From: JABDNZ01 sp964407425
GTDB taxonomy: Bacteria > Gemmatimonadota > Gemmatimonadetes > Longimicrobiales > Gaopeijiaceae
NCBI GenBank assembly: GCA_964407425.1
Contig: CAYOVN010000001.1
Location: forward strand, 8,547 to 72,546
Length of the DNA: 64,000 bases
Direction of reading: 5' to 3'
Each line of letters begins with the position of its first letter. Position 1 is the first letter of the stretch. The notes beneath the pieces were generated by a model that saw nothing but the letters and a program-made list of their open reading frames with translations, had not been told where the DNA came from and did no database searches. Shown in pieces: positions 18,279 through 27,298 of this stretch. The position numbers were made by a program, and so were the translations under genes.

Positions 18279-19139
18279 ATGTTTTCTACTTCCCGGGGCC
18301 TGGACTCTTTCGACCAGTATTTGCAGGACGTTGAGAAGTATCCCCTCATACAGGATCCGCAAGAAGAGCGGGCATTGGCCCGCCGAGCCCGGGCCGGCGA
18401 CAAGGAAGCCGCCGAACGCCTGGTGACGGCCAACCTCAGATTCGTCATCTCCTATGTGAAAAAATACCAGGGCCGAGGGTTGGGCCTTGCCGAACTCGTC
18501 TGCATAGGGAACGAAGGACTTCTGAAGGCCGTCAAAAAGTTCGATCCGGACAAAGGGGTGAAGTTCATCTCCTACGCAGTCTGGTGGATTCGCCAGACTG
18601 TGCTTCAGGCTCTCGCTGAGCAGACACGCTCGGTCAGAATTCCCCTGAACCAGAACTCCAACCTCGCAAAGCTTGCTCGCACCAATACCGCCCTCACCCA
18701 ACAACTCGGACGGACCCCCACCGATCAAGAGCTCGCCCAGGAAATGTGCGAACCGGTGGAAACGATCCGAGCCCTACGGAGGGTCGCCGCCAGTGAGCTG
18801 AGTTTGGATGCACCCATCGACCGAAGCGACCGGGACAGCGCCTCGTTCGGTGAGAGGTTCTCAGGGGCTGAAGCCAGTGACATCGAAGAAGACGTAGAGG
18901 CCATCGCACGCCGTGACTACCTCGAGAACATGTTCGAGCAGTATCTCACGGAGAGGGAGCGAAAGATCCTTTACCTGTACTATGGGCTGGACGACGGGGA
19001 AGAACGAACTCTGGAAGAGATCGGATCTCTCCTCGGAGTCACCCGTGAACGGATTCGTCAGATTCGGAACAGGGCTTTCGAGAAACTTCGGGAAAGTCCC
19101 CACGGCGATTCCCTCTCCGGGTTCTGGAACGCCAACTGA
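18279..19139 (+). CDS. Second sigma-70 family factor (RpoD/SigA-like)
   Basis: A 286-aa primary-like sigma factor. It has region 1.2 (FDQYLQDVEKYPLI), region 2 (FDPDKGVKFISYAVWWIRQ, about residues 87-105), region 3 (LGRTPTDQELAQEM) and a region 4 helix-turn-helix (LEEIGSLLGVTRERIRQIR) near residues 247-265. Region 1.1 is absent and the N-terminus is only about ten residues before region 1.2. It differs from the 4758-5669 sigma in lacking the basic N-terminal tail, so the two are distinct paralogues. A long AT-richer leader precedes it and a strong terminator follows 31 bp after the stop, so it is probably transcribed alone. Confidence 0.93.
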   Translation: MFSTSRGLDSFDQYLQDVEKYPLIQDPQEERALARRARAGDKEAAERLVTANLRFVISYVKKYQGRGLGLAELVCIGNEGLLKAVKKFDPDKGVKFISYAVWWIRQTVLQALAEQTRSVRIPLNQNSNLAKLARTNTALTQQLGRTPTDQELAQEMCEPVETIRALRRVAASELSLDAPIDRSDRDSASFGERFSGAEASDIEEDVEAIARRDYLENMFEQYLTERERKILYLYYGLDDGEERTLEEIGSLLGVTRERIRQIRNRAFEKLRESPHGDSLSGFWNAN

Positions 19140-19146
19140 ACGTCGG

Positions 19147-21282
19147 GTGAGCCGACCTCACGCCCAAGGAGAGGGCCCCGCCTTCGGTGAAGGCGGGGCC
19201 CTCCTGCTTTCCAATTTTACCCCTTCTCGCCTGGGCAGGAGAGCTATCCGATCTCTGGGGCTCCTTTCGGCCCTTGTGCTCCTTTCTCTGGGAACACCCG
19301 GGGCCACCCGGGGCCAGGTCGGGGAATGGAACGATTTACGGGTCCTTCAGATGGTTCGGGACGCCAGAGAGGTTCGTGAGGGCCTCGTTCAGGATTCCAC
19401 CCTCCGCTCGTACTCCTCCACGGCCCAGGGTTTCGTGTATTTCTACCTGGACCGGGGTGACACGGGTGAGCGGATCCTGGTAAAAACCGACCAGATCGCC
19501 CTGGAGGTGTACTGGCAAACCCCGGATCGATTCAAGCAGCGGATCGTGGGATTGCGGGACGAAAAGAGTCTTCCCACGAACATCCAGTACCACATGGATC
19601 ACCTTGTGGTGGTCCAGGACGAGTTCGGGGATTTGATACGAATCGGAGACGGGGACGAGGTGGAGGCGGTGACCCACCCGGCGGCCCCTGGCTCCGAGTC
19701 GGTCTATGACTTCCTCCTTGCCGACTCCGTGACGCTCACTCTCCCCTCGACCGGGGACACGATCCGTGTATACGAAATCCAGGTACGACCCCAGGATTTC
19801 GACGCTCCTGGCTTCGTAGGAAGCGTCTACCTGGATCGGACAACCAAAGCCATCGTCCGAATGTCCTTCACCTTCACCCCGGCTTCCTACGTCGACTCCT
19901 ATCTGGATCATATCAGCATCTCGCTGGAGAACGGCCTGTGGGAAGGAAGATACTGGCTACCCTACCGGCAAAGCCTGGAGATTCGGCGGGAGGTCCCCTA
20001 CCTGGACTTCCCCGCCGGGAGTGTGATTCGAGGGTCCTTCGAAGTGGGGGAATATGAAATCAACCCCCCCATTCCCTCCAACTTCTTCACGGGCCGGACG
20101 ATCACCGCCCTTCCACCAAGTGTCAGGGATACCTTCCCCTTCCAGGAGGATATTCACGCTCAGTTGGAGGAAGAGGGCCTGGGCGGGTTCGCTCCTCCCC
20201 CCGAGATGGACGAGATCCGCTCCCTGGCTTTTTCCATCGCCAAGAACGAGTACATGAGCGGCCTTGGTCGGAGCAGGATCTTCCTTCCATCCCCAGCCGT
20301 TTCATCCGCCCTCCGGTACAACCGGGCCGAAGGACTCGCCCTGGGAGCCGGCATCTCCCACACACCCATTCCAAACCTCGGCCTGGCCCTCTACGGCGGG
20401 TTCTCCGTCGGCCGGGAGCGTCCGGTCCTCATGGCTCGGATCAATGGTGGACAGTCCCTACCGGCCCTGAGCCTTTCGGGGTTCTGGAACAAGCCAATGG
20501 ACCTGGGTCCCGTGAAGGCCATCAGCGGGGTGATGAATACCCTGACCTCCCTTACGGTACAGGACGATTACACCGACCTGTTCTTCAGCACCGGCTTGGC
20601 GGCCCATCATACCCTCCCGGCAGGAGAAGGGAATGAGGTGAACCTTTCCCTCCGGTGGGAACAGCACCGCTCCGGCAGGGATGTGGTTTCCTCCGATCCC
20701 GCAGATTCCGGGTTCCGCCCTGTGATTCCGGTGGATGAGGGTGTCTGGACCTCCATCGGAATCGGGACAGCCCTTCAAACGCCGTGGCCTAACCTGAAGG
20801 TGAGGGGTGAAGGGCTCTGGGGCCGTTTCAAGGACCAGAACTTTGGTTCGGTCCTCCTGGCCCTCGACTACCGCCGACGTTGGCTCAGTCGGGGAACAGA
20901 GGTGTTGGTGGACCTCCAGGGAGCTGAGTTGATGGGGGCTCCGCCCACCCAGGCCGAACACTACCTGGGCGGGCGACTATCCGTCCCCGGATATGGTTTC
21001 CGATCCAAAACCGGAGACCGCTTCTGGCTCCTGCGAACCGAAGCCTCCACCGAGGTCCTTCACCCCTTCGTCCGCGTAAGGGCCTTCGGGGCCGCCGGAG
21101 AGGTCAGCAGGGAGCTCCTGGACCCGTCCCCAACCAGGCAAACCTCCTCCCTCCTTTCAGCTGGACTCGGCCTGGGACTGGGCTGGGACATACTTCGCCT
21201 CGACCTTGCCCGGGGCCTCAGAGGGGATGGCGACTGGGAGTTGATGCTCTGGGTGAAGAAGGATTTCTGGCCCTGGCTCTAG
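19147..21282 (+). CDS. Large predicted outer-membrane beta-barrel protein, start uncertain
   Basis: The family is not recognised by name. A hydrophobic signal peptide is followed by a soluble beta-rich N-terminal part (through about residue 330 of the mature frame). A C-terminal half of alternating strands then ends in FWPWL, consistent with an outer-membrane barrel. The only canonical start after the sigma gene is GTG at 19147, but that places a 15-bp terminator hairpin inside the first 20 codons and leaves an odd leader before the signal peptide. A non-canonical CTG at 19231 would start right at the signal peptide (LGRRAIRSLGLL). I list the GTG form with low certainty on the start; the reading frame itself is well supported. 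Confidence 0.7.
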   Translation: MSRPHAQGEGPAFGEGGALLLSNFTPSRLGRRAIRSLGLLSALVLLSLGTPGATRGQVGEWNDLRVLQMVRDAREVREGLVQDSTLRSYSSTAQGFVYFYLDRGDTGERILVKTDQIALEVYWQTPDRFKQRIVGLRDEKSLPTNIQYHMDHLVVVQDEFGDLIRIGDGDEVEAVTHPAAPGSESVYDFLLADSVTLTLPSTGDTIRVYEIQVRPQDFDAPGFVGSVYLDRTTKAIVRMSFTFTPASYVDSYLDHISISLENGLWEGRYWLPYRQSLEIRREVPYLDFPAGSVIRGSFEVGEYEINPPIPSNFFTGRTITALPPSVRDTFPFQEDIHAQLEEEGLGGFAPPPEMDEIRSLAFSIAKNEYMSGLGRSRIFLPSPAVSSALRYNRAEGLALGAGISHTPIPNLGLALYGGFSVGRERPVLMARINGGQSLPALSLSGFWNKPMDLGPVKAISGVMNTLTSLTVQDDYTDLFFSTGLAAHHTLPAGEGNEVNLSLRWEQHRSGRDVVSSDPADSGFRPVIPVDEGVWTSIGIGTALQTPWPNLKVRGEGLWGRFKDQNFGSVLLALDYRRRWLSRGTEVLVDLQGAELMGAPPTQAEHYLGGRLSVPGYGFRSKTGDRFWLLRTEASTEVLHPFVRVRAFGAAGEVSRELLDPSPTRQTSSLLSAGLGLGLGWDILRLDLARGLRGDGDWELMLWVKKDFWPWL
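19171..19203 (+). terminator. Strong terminator hairpin after the second sigma gene
   Basis: A perfect 15-bp GC-rich stem (GAGGGCCCCGCCTTC with its complement) and a 3-base loop lie 31 bp past the sigma stop, followed by CTGCTTTCCAATTTT. It overlaps the apparent 5' end of the following gene. Confidence 0.7.
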
Positions 21283-21359
21283 TAGCCTGACCTATCCGCC
21301 AGACATGGCCAAACGGTGGGCCCACCGCCCAACCAGCCACCGGTCCAACCGCCCCCCCC

Positions 21360-21713
21360 CTAGTCTCCAGCTTCCACCGCCTGAGGAGGACTCAGGAGGA
21401 CGAGCTCCCGGACGTTCACATCAGCTGTGGGAATGCTGACTCCGTCTCGCTCATAGGAGTCGTACTCGAGGCGGCCTTCCACGTAGATCCGGTCACCCTT
21501 TGAGACATAGTCCTGAGCGAACTGGGCCAGGCGATTCCAGAGGGTCAGGCGGTGCCAATCCGCCCGCTCCTCGGGTTCCTCCCCGGACCCGTTCGTCCGG
21601 CGGTTCGTGGCAAGAGAAAAGTGGGCGACCTTGGTCCCGTTTCCCGTCTCCTGGATATCAGGATCCTGCCCGACGTTTCCCACCAGGATGATCTTGTTCA
21701 CCGATCGACTCAT
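21360..21713 (-). CDS. ssb: Single-stranded DNA-binding protein, short form
   Basis: Binds ssDNA during replication and repair. The OB fold is clear: SVNKIILVGNVGQDPDIQ, then VAHFSLATN, the tryptophan strand DWHRLTLWNRLAQ and GDRIYVEGRLEYDSYE. The protein is only 117 aa and stops just after the OB fold (LLSPPQAVEAGD). It lacks the flexible linker and the acidic DDDIPF-type tip that recruits partners in most bacterial SSBs. ATG at 21713 has GGAGGGG upstream. It is on the same strand as polA, about 125 bp downstream. It may be a secondary SSB, with the full-length one elsewhere. Confidence 0.9.
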   Translation of the reverse strand: MSRSVNKIILVGNVGQDPDIQETGNGTKVAHFSLATNRRTNGSGEEPEERADWHRLTLWNRLAQFAQDYVSKGDRIYVEGRLEYDSYERDGVSIPTADVNVRELVLLSPPQAVEAGD

Positions 21714-21838
21714 TCGTCCCCTCCGTGGCTTGGGTTCACCGACGCCGCCTCCCACAGTGGGAAGGGGCCGTCTTCGGAAGGGAGTATGGAAGGCGGTTGG
21801 GGGCTCCTACATGGCGGGCTGGGCCCTGTGTGGATCCG

Positions 21839-24628
21839 TCAGGTTTTGCAGGCGTACCAGCTGTTCCCTACGCCGAAGTCCACGGCCAGGGGGACATTCA
21901 ACTCCATGGCGCCCTCCATCTCCTCCACAACCATCCTCCCGACTTCGTCGATCTGCTCTTCGGGAACCTCCAGGAGGAGTTCGTCATGAACCTGAAGAAG
22001 GAGTTTGGCTTCCGGGAAACGGTCCTCAAGAAGCATCTGAATTCGGATCATGGCGACCTTGATGAGATCGGCCGCCGTCCCCTGGATCGGCGTGTTTTGG
22101 GCGATTCGTTCTCCAAACTGCCTGACGTTGAAGTTCCTCGCCTCCATCTCGGGTATGTACCGGCGGCGGCCGATGAGGGTTTCGACGAATCCCTGTTCCC
22201 GGGCGAGATCCACTTGTTTGTCGAGGAACGCCCGTACACCGGAGAAGCGTAGGAAGTACTCCTCGATGAAGGATTTGGCCTCGTCCCTCGAGACATCCAG
22301 CTGTTTGGCCAGTGAGAAATCCCCCTGCCCGTAGAGGGTGGCGAAATTGATGGTCTTCGCCCGAGACCTCATTTCCGAGGTCACGTCCTCCAGCGCCACA
22401 TCGAAGATGACTGATGCCGTTTGCTTGTGGACGTCGATCCCTTCACGGAAGGCCCGGACGAAAGCTTCGTCCCCGGAGAAGTGAGCCAGAATCCTCAGTT
22501 CGATTTGGGAGTAGTCGGCACCGAAGAAGAGGCACCCCTCATCAGCGACGAACCCCTTCCGGATCTCCCGCCCCAATTCGGTTCGGATAGGAATATTCTG
22601 AAGGTTGGGATCGCTGGAGGAGAGGCGACCCGTAGCGGCCACCGTCTGGTTGAAGCTCGTGTGGAGCCGGCTGGTTTCCCGGTTCACCAAACGAGGGAGG
22701 GCGTCCACGTACGTATTGCGGAGTTTCTCCAGTTGCCTGTACTCGAGGAGCTGGGTTGGAAGGGAGTGCCCCATTCCGGCCAACTCTTCCAGAACCGACG
22801 CGTCGGTGGAGGGGCCGGTCTTGGTCTTTTTGATGACGGGAAGGCCGAGCTTCTCGAATAGGATTTCCCTAAGCTGCTGGGTTGAGTTCAGGTTGAACTC
22901 CTCCCCGGCCAGGTCGACCACTTCCTTCCGGAGGGAGGCCAGGTCCTCCTCCAGCTTCGAGTTCATGGCCCGGAAAAAGGGAACATCGATCCGAATCCCG
23001 TTGGACTCCATCCGGGCCAGTACGGGCACCAGAGGCATCTCCAGATCCCTGAAAAGGGAGTCGAGGGTCTGCTCTTTCAGCTGGGGCTCGAACAACTTCC
23101 TGAGACGGAGGGTGAAGTCGGCGTCTTCGCACGCGTATTCCCGCGCTTTGTCCAGGCCCACCTCGGCGAAGGAGATCTGCTTCTTTCCCTTCCCGGCCAC
23201 TTCCGAGTAGGGGATCATCCTGTGCCCGAGGAGGTTTACGGCGAGGGCGTCCAGGCTGTGCTGCCTCCGATTCGGGTCCAGGACATAAGAGGCCACCATC
23301 GTGTCGAAACCCACGCCCCGGACCTTCACGCCAGCCCGCTCGAACACGATGAGGTCGTACTTCAGATTCTGCCCGGTCTTCTCGATCTCCGAGTCCTCGA
23401 GAAGCTCGAACAGGGGCCTCATAGGGGGCGAGAGGAGGGGCGGGAGGTTGGCCGGGGCCCCGGCACCTCCGTCGTCCAACGCCAGCTCCCCCGAACGCCG
23501 ATGGGCCAGGGGAATGTAGCAGGCCTCTCCCAGTATCCATGAGAGGGAAATCCCAACCAGGTCGGCTCTGGTGGCATCCTGACTCGTGGTCTCCGTATCT
23601 ACCGACACGGTACCAGCTGACCGTATCCCCTGAACGATCTCGGCCACCTCGTCCGGGGTCCGCACCAAGGTGTAGGTGACTGGAATCTCCTCCACAACCG
23701 GTGTAGAGACATCCCCTCCCAGCTTCTTCCCGGGACCCGTGAACCGCTCAGCCAGCCGACGGAAATCCAACTCCACGAATAGCTTCCGAAGCCGTTCCCG
23801 GTCCGGTTCCTTCACCTCGAGCAAGCCCAGGTCGAGGTCAATGGGGACGTCGGTCTGGATGGTGACCAGTTTCTTGGAAAGACGGACAAGATCAGCGTTT
23901 TCCGTGAGGGATTCCCGGGCACGTTTCCCTGAGAGCCCCGGAGCATGGTCAAGGATGTTTTCCAGGTCCTCGAACTCATTCAGAAGCTTCACCGCGGTTT
24001 TGGGACCGATCCCCGGGGCACCGGGCACGTTGTCCGAGGAGTCTCCGATGAGGGCCAGATAGTCGGGAATCTTCTCCGGGGGGATTCCGAATTTGTCTCC
24101 CGCATTGGATTCATCCACCCATTCCGGGGCCACCCCGGTAGGCCCACCACGGCCTGGATTCAGAAGAAACACCCCGGGTCCAACCAGCTGGTAGAGATCC
24201 TTGTCCCCTGATACGATGACGGCTTCCAACCCGGCCTCCCGGGCCTTCAGAGCCAGCGTGCCGATGACATCGTCGGCCTCGTAACCGTCCACCTCCACCA
24301 CTGGATCGTGGAAGGCCTCCACCATCTCTCGAATCCGGGGAAGGCTGGCGGCGAGTTCGTCGGGCATCTTCTCCCGGGTAGCTTTGTACTCCGGGTACAT
24401 CTCCTCCCGCTTGCTCATCCCCTTATCGAAGACGATCGCCAGGTAGTCCGGCTGGTGGTTCTCACGGATGGAGAGAAGGAAATTGGCGAACCCGAAAGGG
24501 GCCGAGGTGTTTTCGCCCCGTGAATTGGTGAGAGGACGATTGATAAAGGCAAAAAACGCCCGGTAAATCAGAGCATACGCATCGACTAGAAAAAGGCGAG
24601 GAGCCTCTTTGGGAGGGGTTTCAACCAT
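21839..24628 (-). CDS. polA: DNA polymerase I
   Basis: Fills gaps and removes RNA primers. All three domains are present. The 5' nuclease occupies about residues 1-300 (FLVDAYALIYRAFFAF, GYEADDVIGTLA, SGDKDLYQLV). The 3'-5' exonuclease spans about residues 325-530 with an intact DTE (VSVDTETTSQDA), NLKYD and YACEDAD. The polymerase spans about residues 540-929 with motif A (GADYSQIELRILAHFSG), motif B (RSRAKTINFATLYGQG) and motif C (LQVHDELLLEVP). Both exonuclease activities look functional. Length (929 aa) is normal. The lytic transglycosylase lies upstream behind a possible terminator. Confidence 0.97.
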   Translation of the reverse strand: MVETPPKEAPRLFLVDAYALIYRAFFAFINRPLTNSRGENTSAPFGFANFLLSIRENHQPDYLAIVFDKGMSKREEMYPEYKATREKMPDELAASLPRIREMVEAFHDPVVEVDGYEADDVIGTLALKAREAGLEAVIVSGDKDLYQLVGPGVFLLNPGRGGPTGVAPEWVDESNAGDKFGIPPEKIPDYLALIGDSSDNVPGAPGIGPKTAVKLLNEFEDLENILDHAPGLSGKRARESLTENADLVRLSKKLVTIQTDVPIDLDLGLLEVKEPDRERLRKLFVELDFRRLAERFTGPGKKLGGDVSTPVVEEIPVTYTLVRTPDEVAEIVQGIRSAGTVSVDTETTSQDATRADLVGISLSWILGEACYIPLAHRRSGELALDDGGAGAPANLPPLLSPPMRPLFELLEDSEIEKTGQNLKYDLIVFERAGVKVRGVGFDTMVASYVLDPNRRQHSLDALAVNLLGHRMIPYSEVAGKGKKQISFAEVGLDKAREYACEDADFTLRLRKLFEPQLKEQTLDSLFRDLEMPLVPVLARMESNGIRIDVPFFRAMNSKLEEDLASLRKEVVDLAGEEFNLNSTQQLREILFEKLGLPVIKKTKTGPSTDASVLEELAGMGHSLPTQLLEYRQLEKLRNTYVDALPRLVNRETSRLHTSFNQTVAATGRLSSSDPNLQNIPIRTELGREIRKGFVADEGCLFFGADYSQIELRILAHFSGDEAFVRAFREGIDVHKQTASVIFDVALEDVTSEMRSRAKTINFATLYGQGDFSLAKQLDVSRDEAKSFIEEYFLRFSGVRAFLDKQVDLAREQGFVETLIGRRRYIPEMEARNFNVRQFGERIAQNTPIQGTAADLIKVAMIRIQMLLEDRFPEAKLLLQVHDELLLEVPEEQIDEVGRMVVEEMEGAMELNVPLAVDFGVGNSWYACKT

Positions 24629-24803
24629 GAACCATTCTTTGCCGGGTGATCGTGGGGAGACTGCTGAGCCGATCCGTTCCGAATAACGTCGGCCGCCTCC
24701 AGCCCCATCTCAGTTTCGCGAATCTCGAATCGGACTTCGTCACCCCGAGCCAGTTTCCGGAGACCTTCTGCAAGAAGCCTTCGTTTCAGAACAGGCAGGA
24801 AGA

Positions 24804-24828
24804 TGACGGTTCGGTGAAGGAGCCGTCA
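24804..24828 (-). terminator. Possible terminator after the lytic transglycosylase
   Basis: Imperfect minus-strand hairpin (TGACGG paired with CCGTCA plus inner pairs) lying 10 bp past the stop, followed by TCTTCCTG. The U-tract is weak. Confidence 0.4.
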
Positions 24829-24837
24829 AGGAAGAAG

Positions 24838-27210
24838 TCAGGAGTTCGGAAGGTTGTTACCCCCGGATCCGACTCCCCCCCCGTAGAGCCAAGTAAAGAT
24901 GGCCCGGTTGGCCGTAACGTTCTTTACGTAGCCCCTGGTCTCATCGAAGGGGATCCGTTCCACAAAGAGGGGCCAATCCCCGGCTTCCGGATACTCTTTC
25001 CATCGGTTCGCCCTGGTGGGTCCAGCGTTGTAGGCCGAGAGAATGATGGGAAGGTCGTTCCCGAATCTCCGGCGCATGTCCACGAAAAACGCCACGCCCA
25101 GATGGATGTTGATCTCGGCCACATATAGGTGGTCGTCTGCCCTGAATGGGGTGATCCCTCTAGCCCGGGCCAGCTCCCTTCCAGTGGAGGGAAGGACCTG
25201 CATGAGGCCCCGGGCGTCGGCCCGGGAGAGGGCCTCCAGCCAGAAAGCCGACTCCTGCCGGATGAGGCCTGCCATCAGGAAGGGGTCCGCCTCCCGATCC
25301 CGGGCTTCCTCGATCAAGAGTTCCCTGTAGGGGAATGGATAGATGGCCGCAAGGAGATCCCGGTCCCAGGCACGTCCCTCCCTCCGAAGCTCCCAACCCA
25401 GGTTGATCCCTTCCCGGGTGAAGCCTCTGGCGTTCAGCTCCCTCGCCAACCGCAGGAGAGTCCCCTGCCTTCGTTCCAGATCGGTGTCGGACCGGAGGCG
25501 GGTGGCCAGATCCTGGGCCTCCCACTCAGCACCTTCCTGAAGGCCGATGAACTTCAGAAGATCGATTTCGGCCAGGCCCTCCTGGACAAAAGCCGGGAAG
25601 GGAAGGGTGTCCCGGGCTTCCGGAATGCCCGGAGCGAAGGGCTCCCCGAGTAACTCGCCGGCGATGACGGTATAGTAGGAAAGGGGCGCTCCAGCCTGAA
25701 GCCGGTGCAACGTTTCCCGCCCCTCCTCATCTCGATCCAGAGAAAGGAGGGTCCGTCCCGCCCAGAAACCCGCCTCATCCCATCGGCGCCCCTCGGGGAA
25801 TTCCTCCTGGTAGGCCAGGTAGATCTCGAGAGCGTCCTCTTCCCTACCCATTCCGAGAAAGAGTTGGCCCATCCTCATCCGGGCCTGCCCCGCAAGATTG
25901 TGCGCGGTGGCCGCTTCCACAGTGGCCCTGTATCCTCGAATCGCCCCCTCCCGATCTCCCCGATCCTGGAGGGCATCGGCCCGATTGAAGAGGATTTCCA
26001 CTGCCTCGCCCCGTTCGGGAAACCGCTCCACCAACTCGTCCTGAACCGCCCTCACCTCCCCGCTTCGACCCAGCTGTCTCAGGGCCAGGACTTGGAGCGC
26101 CAGGGCTGGGGCAGCGAGCGACGCCTCCGTGGCCCCGACCAACTCCCCAAGGAGGGCAAGGGCTCGGCCGCCCTGTCCCAAGTTCAGATGGCTCCGGGCC
26201 CGCGCCAACTGGACGCTGCCCGGGGGTGGAGAAGGGGACAGGCTCTCATATTCGGCGTAGGCCTCCAGGGCATCGCCGTGTCGGCCCCCGGCGGCCAGAG
26301 CCCTGGCTCCAGCCAAAGCAATCCCGACCGAGTCGAAGCCCAAAACCAGGAGGTGCTCTCCCGCCCGGAGTCCGGCCCGACCGGTATTGGGAAGTTCCAG
26401 AACTTCATGGAAAGCCCCTTTGGCACCGGATGAATCTCCCCTGGCGAGCCGCAGTACCCCCACCCGATCCCAGGCCTCCGCCTGATCGGAGGCGTCGGAG
26501 AGAGACGGCAGCGCACTCCAATACGCCGCTTCCGCTCCCGTTGAATCCCCTGCCGCCAACAAAGAAGCCGGCAACAGGTCCCAGCCCAGATGCCGGACCT
26601 CGTTTTCTCCCACCAGGGACAGGGCCAGGCGGGTCACCTCCCGAGCTCCCTCCCCGGAAGCCTTTCTCGCCACCTCCAGGGCCACCCAATCCGCCATCCC
26701 TCGACCCGTTTCCCCTACCTCAGCGATATCAACCAACGCCTCCTGATACATACCCAGGCGTCCCCGAAGCCTGGATCGCCTCACCCGAACCTCCATCCCG
26801 TCCACCCCTTCGGCGGAAGCTTCGGACCCAAGACTCTGGGTGTATGCGGAATCCGCCTCCGACCAGAGGCCCTCCCCCTCCATGGCTCTTCCCAGGAGAT
26901 ACCATGCCTCCCCTCCCTCCAACTTCCCCGCGGCCAATGAACCTTCCAGAAGCCCCCGGACCCTGGACCAGTTTTTCCAGCCCAGTTCCGCCCTGGCCAT
27001 CAACAAGGTCAGGTCGACGTCATCTCCTGGCCCCTCCGGAAACAAGACGCTCAGCCGCCGGGAGGCGTGCCAGTGTCGGCCCCGGGCCATCTCCATGCGC
27101 ACCGTGTCCATGGCCGCTTCGGTTTCGGGCGATAGGGGGGAAGCGCCCGGAGGGGGGGCGTCCGCCGGTTGAGTTTGGAGAAGAAAAGCGAGGAGGAGAC
27201 TAGAAATCAT
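24838..27210 (-). CDS. Soluble lytic murein transglycosylase-like protein
   Basis: Periplasmic enzyme that cleaves peptidoglycan glycan strands. A signal peptide (residues 1-16) is followed by about 600 residues of Ala-rich helical repeats of the TPR/SLT-superhelix type. A C-terminal SLT domain holds the catalytic Glu in RQESAFW, then RGLMQVLPSTGRELA and LSAYNAGP. Length (790 aa) is somewhat longer than E. coli Slt70. The architecture suggests a ring-shaped helical scaffold holding the catalytic domain. It sits between a strong terminator upstream and polA downstream on the same strand. Confidence 0.9.
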   Translation of the reverse strand: MISSLLLAFLLQTQPADAPPPGASPLSPETEAAMDTVRMEMARGRHWHASRRLSVLFPEGPGDDVDLTLLMARAELGWKNWSRVRGLLEGSLAAGKLEGGEAWYLLGRAMEGEGLWSEADSAYTQSLGSEASAEGVDGMEVRVRRSRLRGRLGMYQEALVDIAEVGETGRGMADWVALEVARKASGEGAREVTRLALSLVGENEVRHLGWDLLPASLLAAGDSTGAEAAYWSALPSLSDASDQAEAWDRVGVLRLARGDSSGAKGAFHEVLELPNTGRAGLRAGEHLLVLGFDSVGIALAGARALAAGGRHGDALEAYAEYESLSPSPPPGSVQLARARSHLNLGQGGRALALLGELVGATEASLAAPALALQVLALRQLGRSGEVRAVQDELVERFPERGEAVEILFNRADALQDRGDREGAIRGYRATVEAATAHNLAGQARMRMGQLFLGMGREEDALEIYLAYQEEFPEGRRWDEAGFWAGRTLLSLDRDEEGRETLHRLQAGAPLSYYTVIAGELLGEPFAPGIPEARDTLPFPAFVQEGLAEIDLLKFIGLQEGAEWEAQDLATRLRSDTDLERRQGTLLRLARELNARGFTREGINLGWELRREGRAWDRDLLAAIYPFPYRELLIEEARDREADPFLMAGLIRQESAFWLEALSRADARGLMQVLPSTGRELARARGITPFRADDHLYVAEINIHLGVAFFVDMRRRFGNDLPIILSAYNAGPTRANRWKEYPEAGDWPLFVERIPFDETRGYVKNVTANRAIFTWLYGGGVGSGGNNLPNS

Positions 27211-27244
27211 GGGCCCTCTGGCGGTCCATTATCAGAAATAAGGA

Positions 27245-27277
27245 GAAGAGGCCACCCCGCCATGGGGTGGCCTCTTC
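27245..27277 (-). terminator. Strong rho-independent terminator after ExbB/TolQ
   Basis: A perfect 14-bp stem (GAAGAGGCCACCCC and its complement) with a 5-base loop, followed on the minus strand by TCCTTATTTCT. It begins 22 bp past the ExbB/TolQ stop. Confidence 0.8.
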
Positions 27278-27298
27278 GAACTGCTTGCTGTGGCTCGA

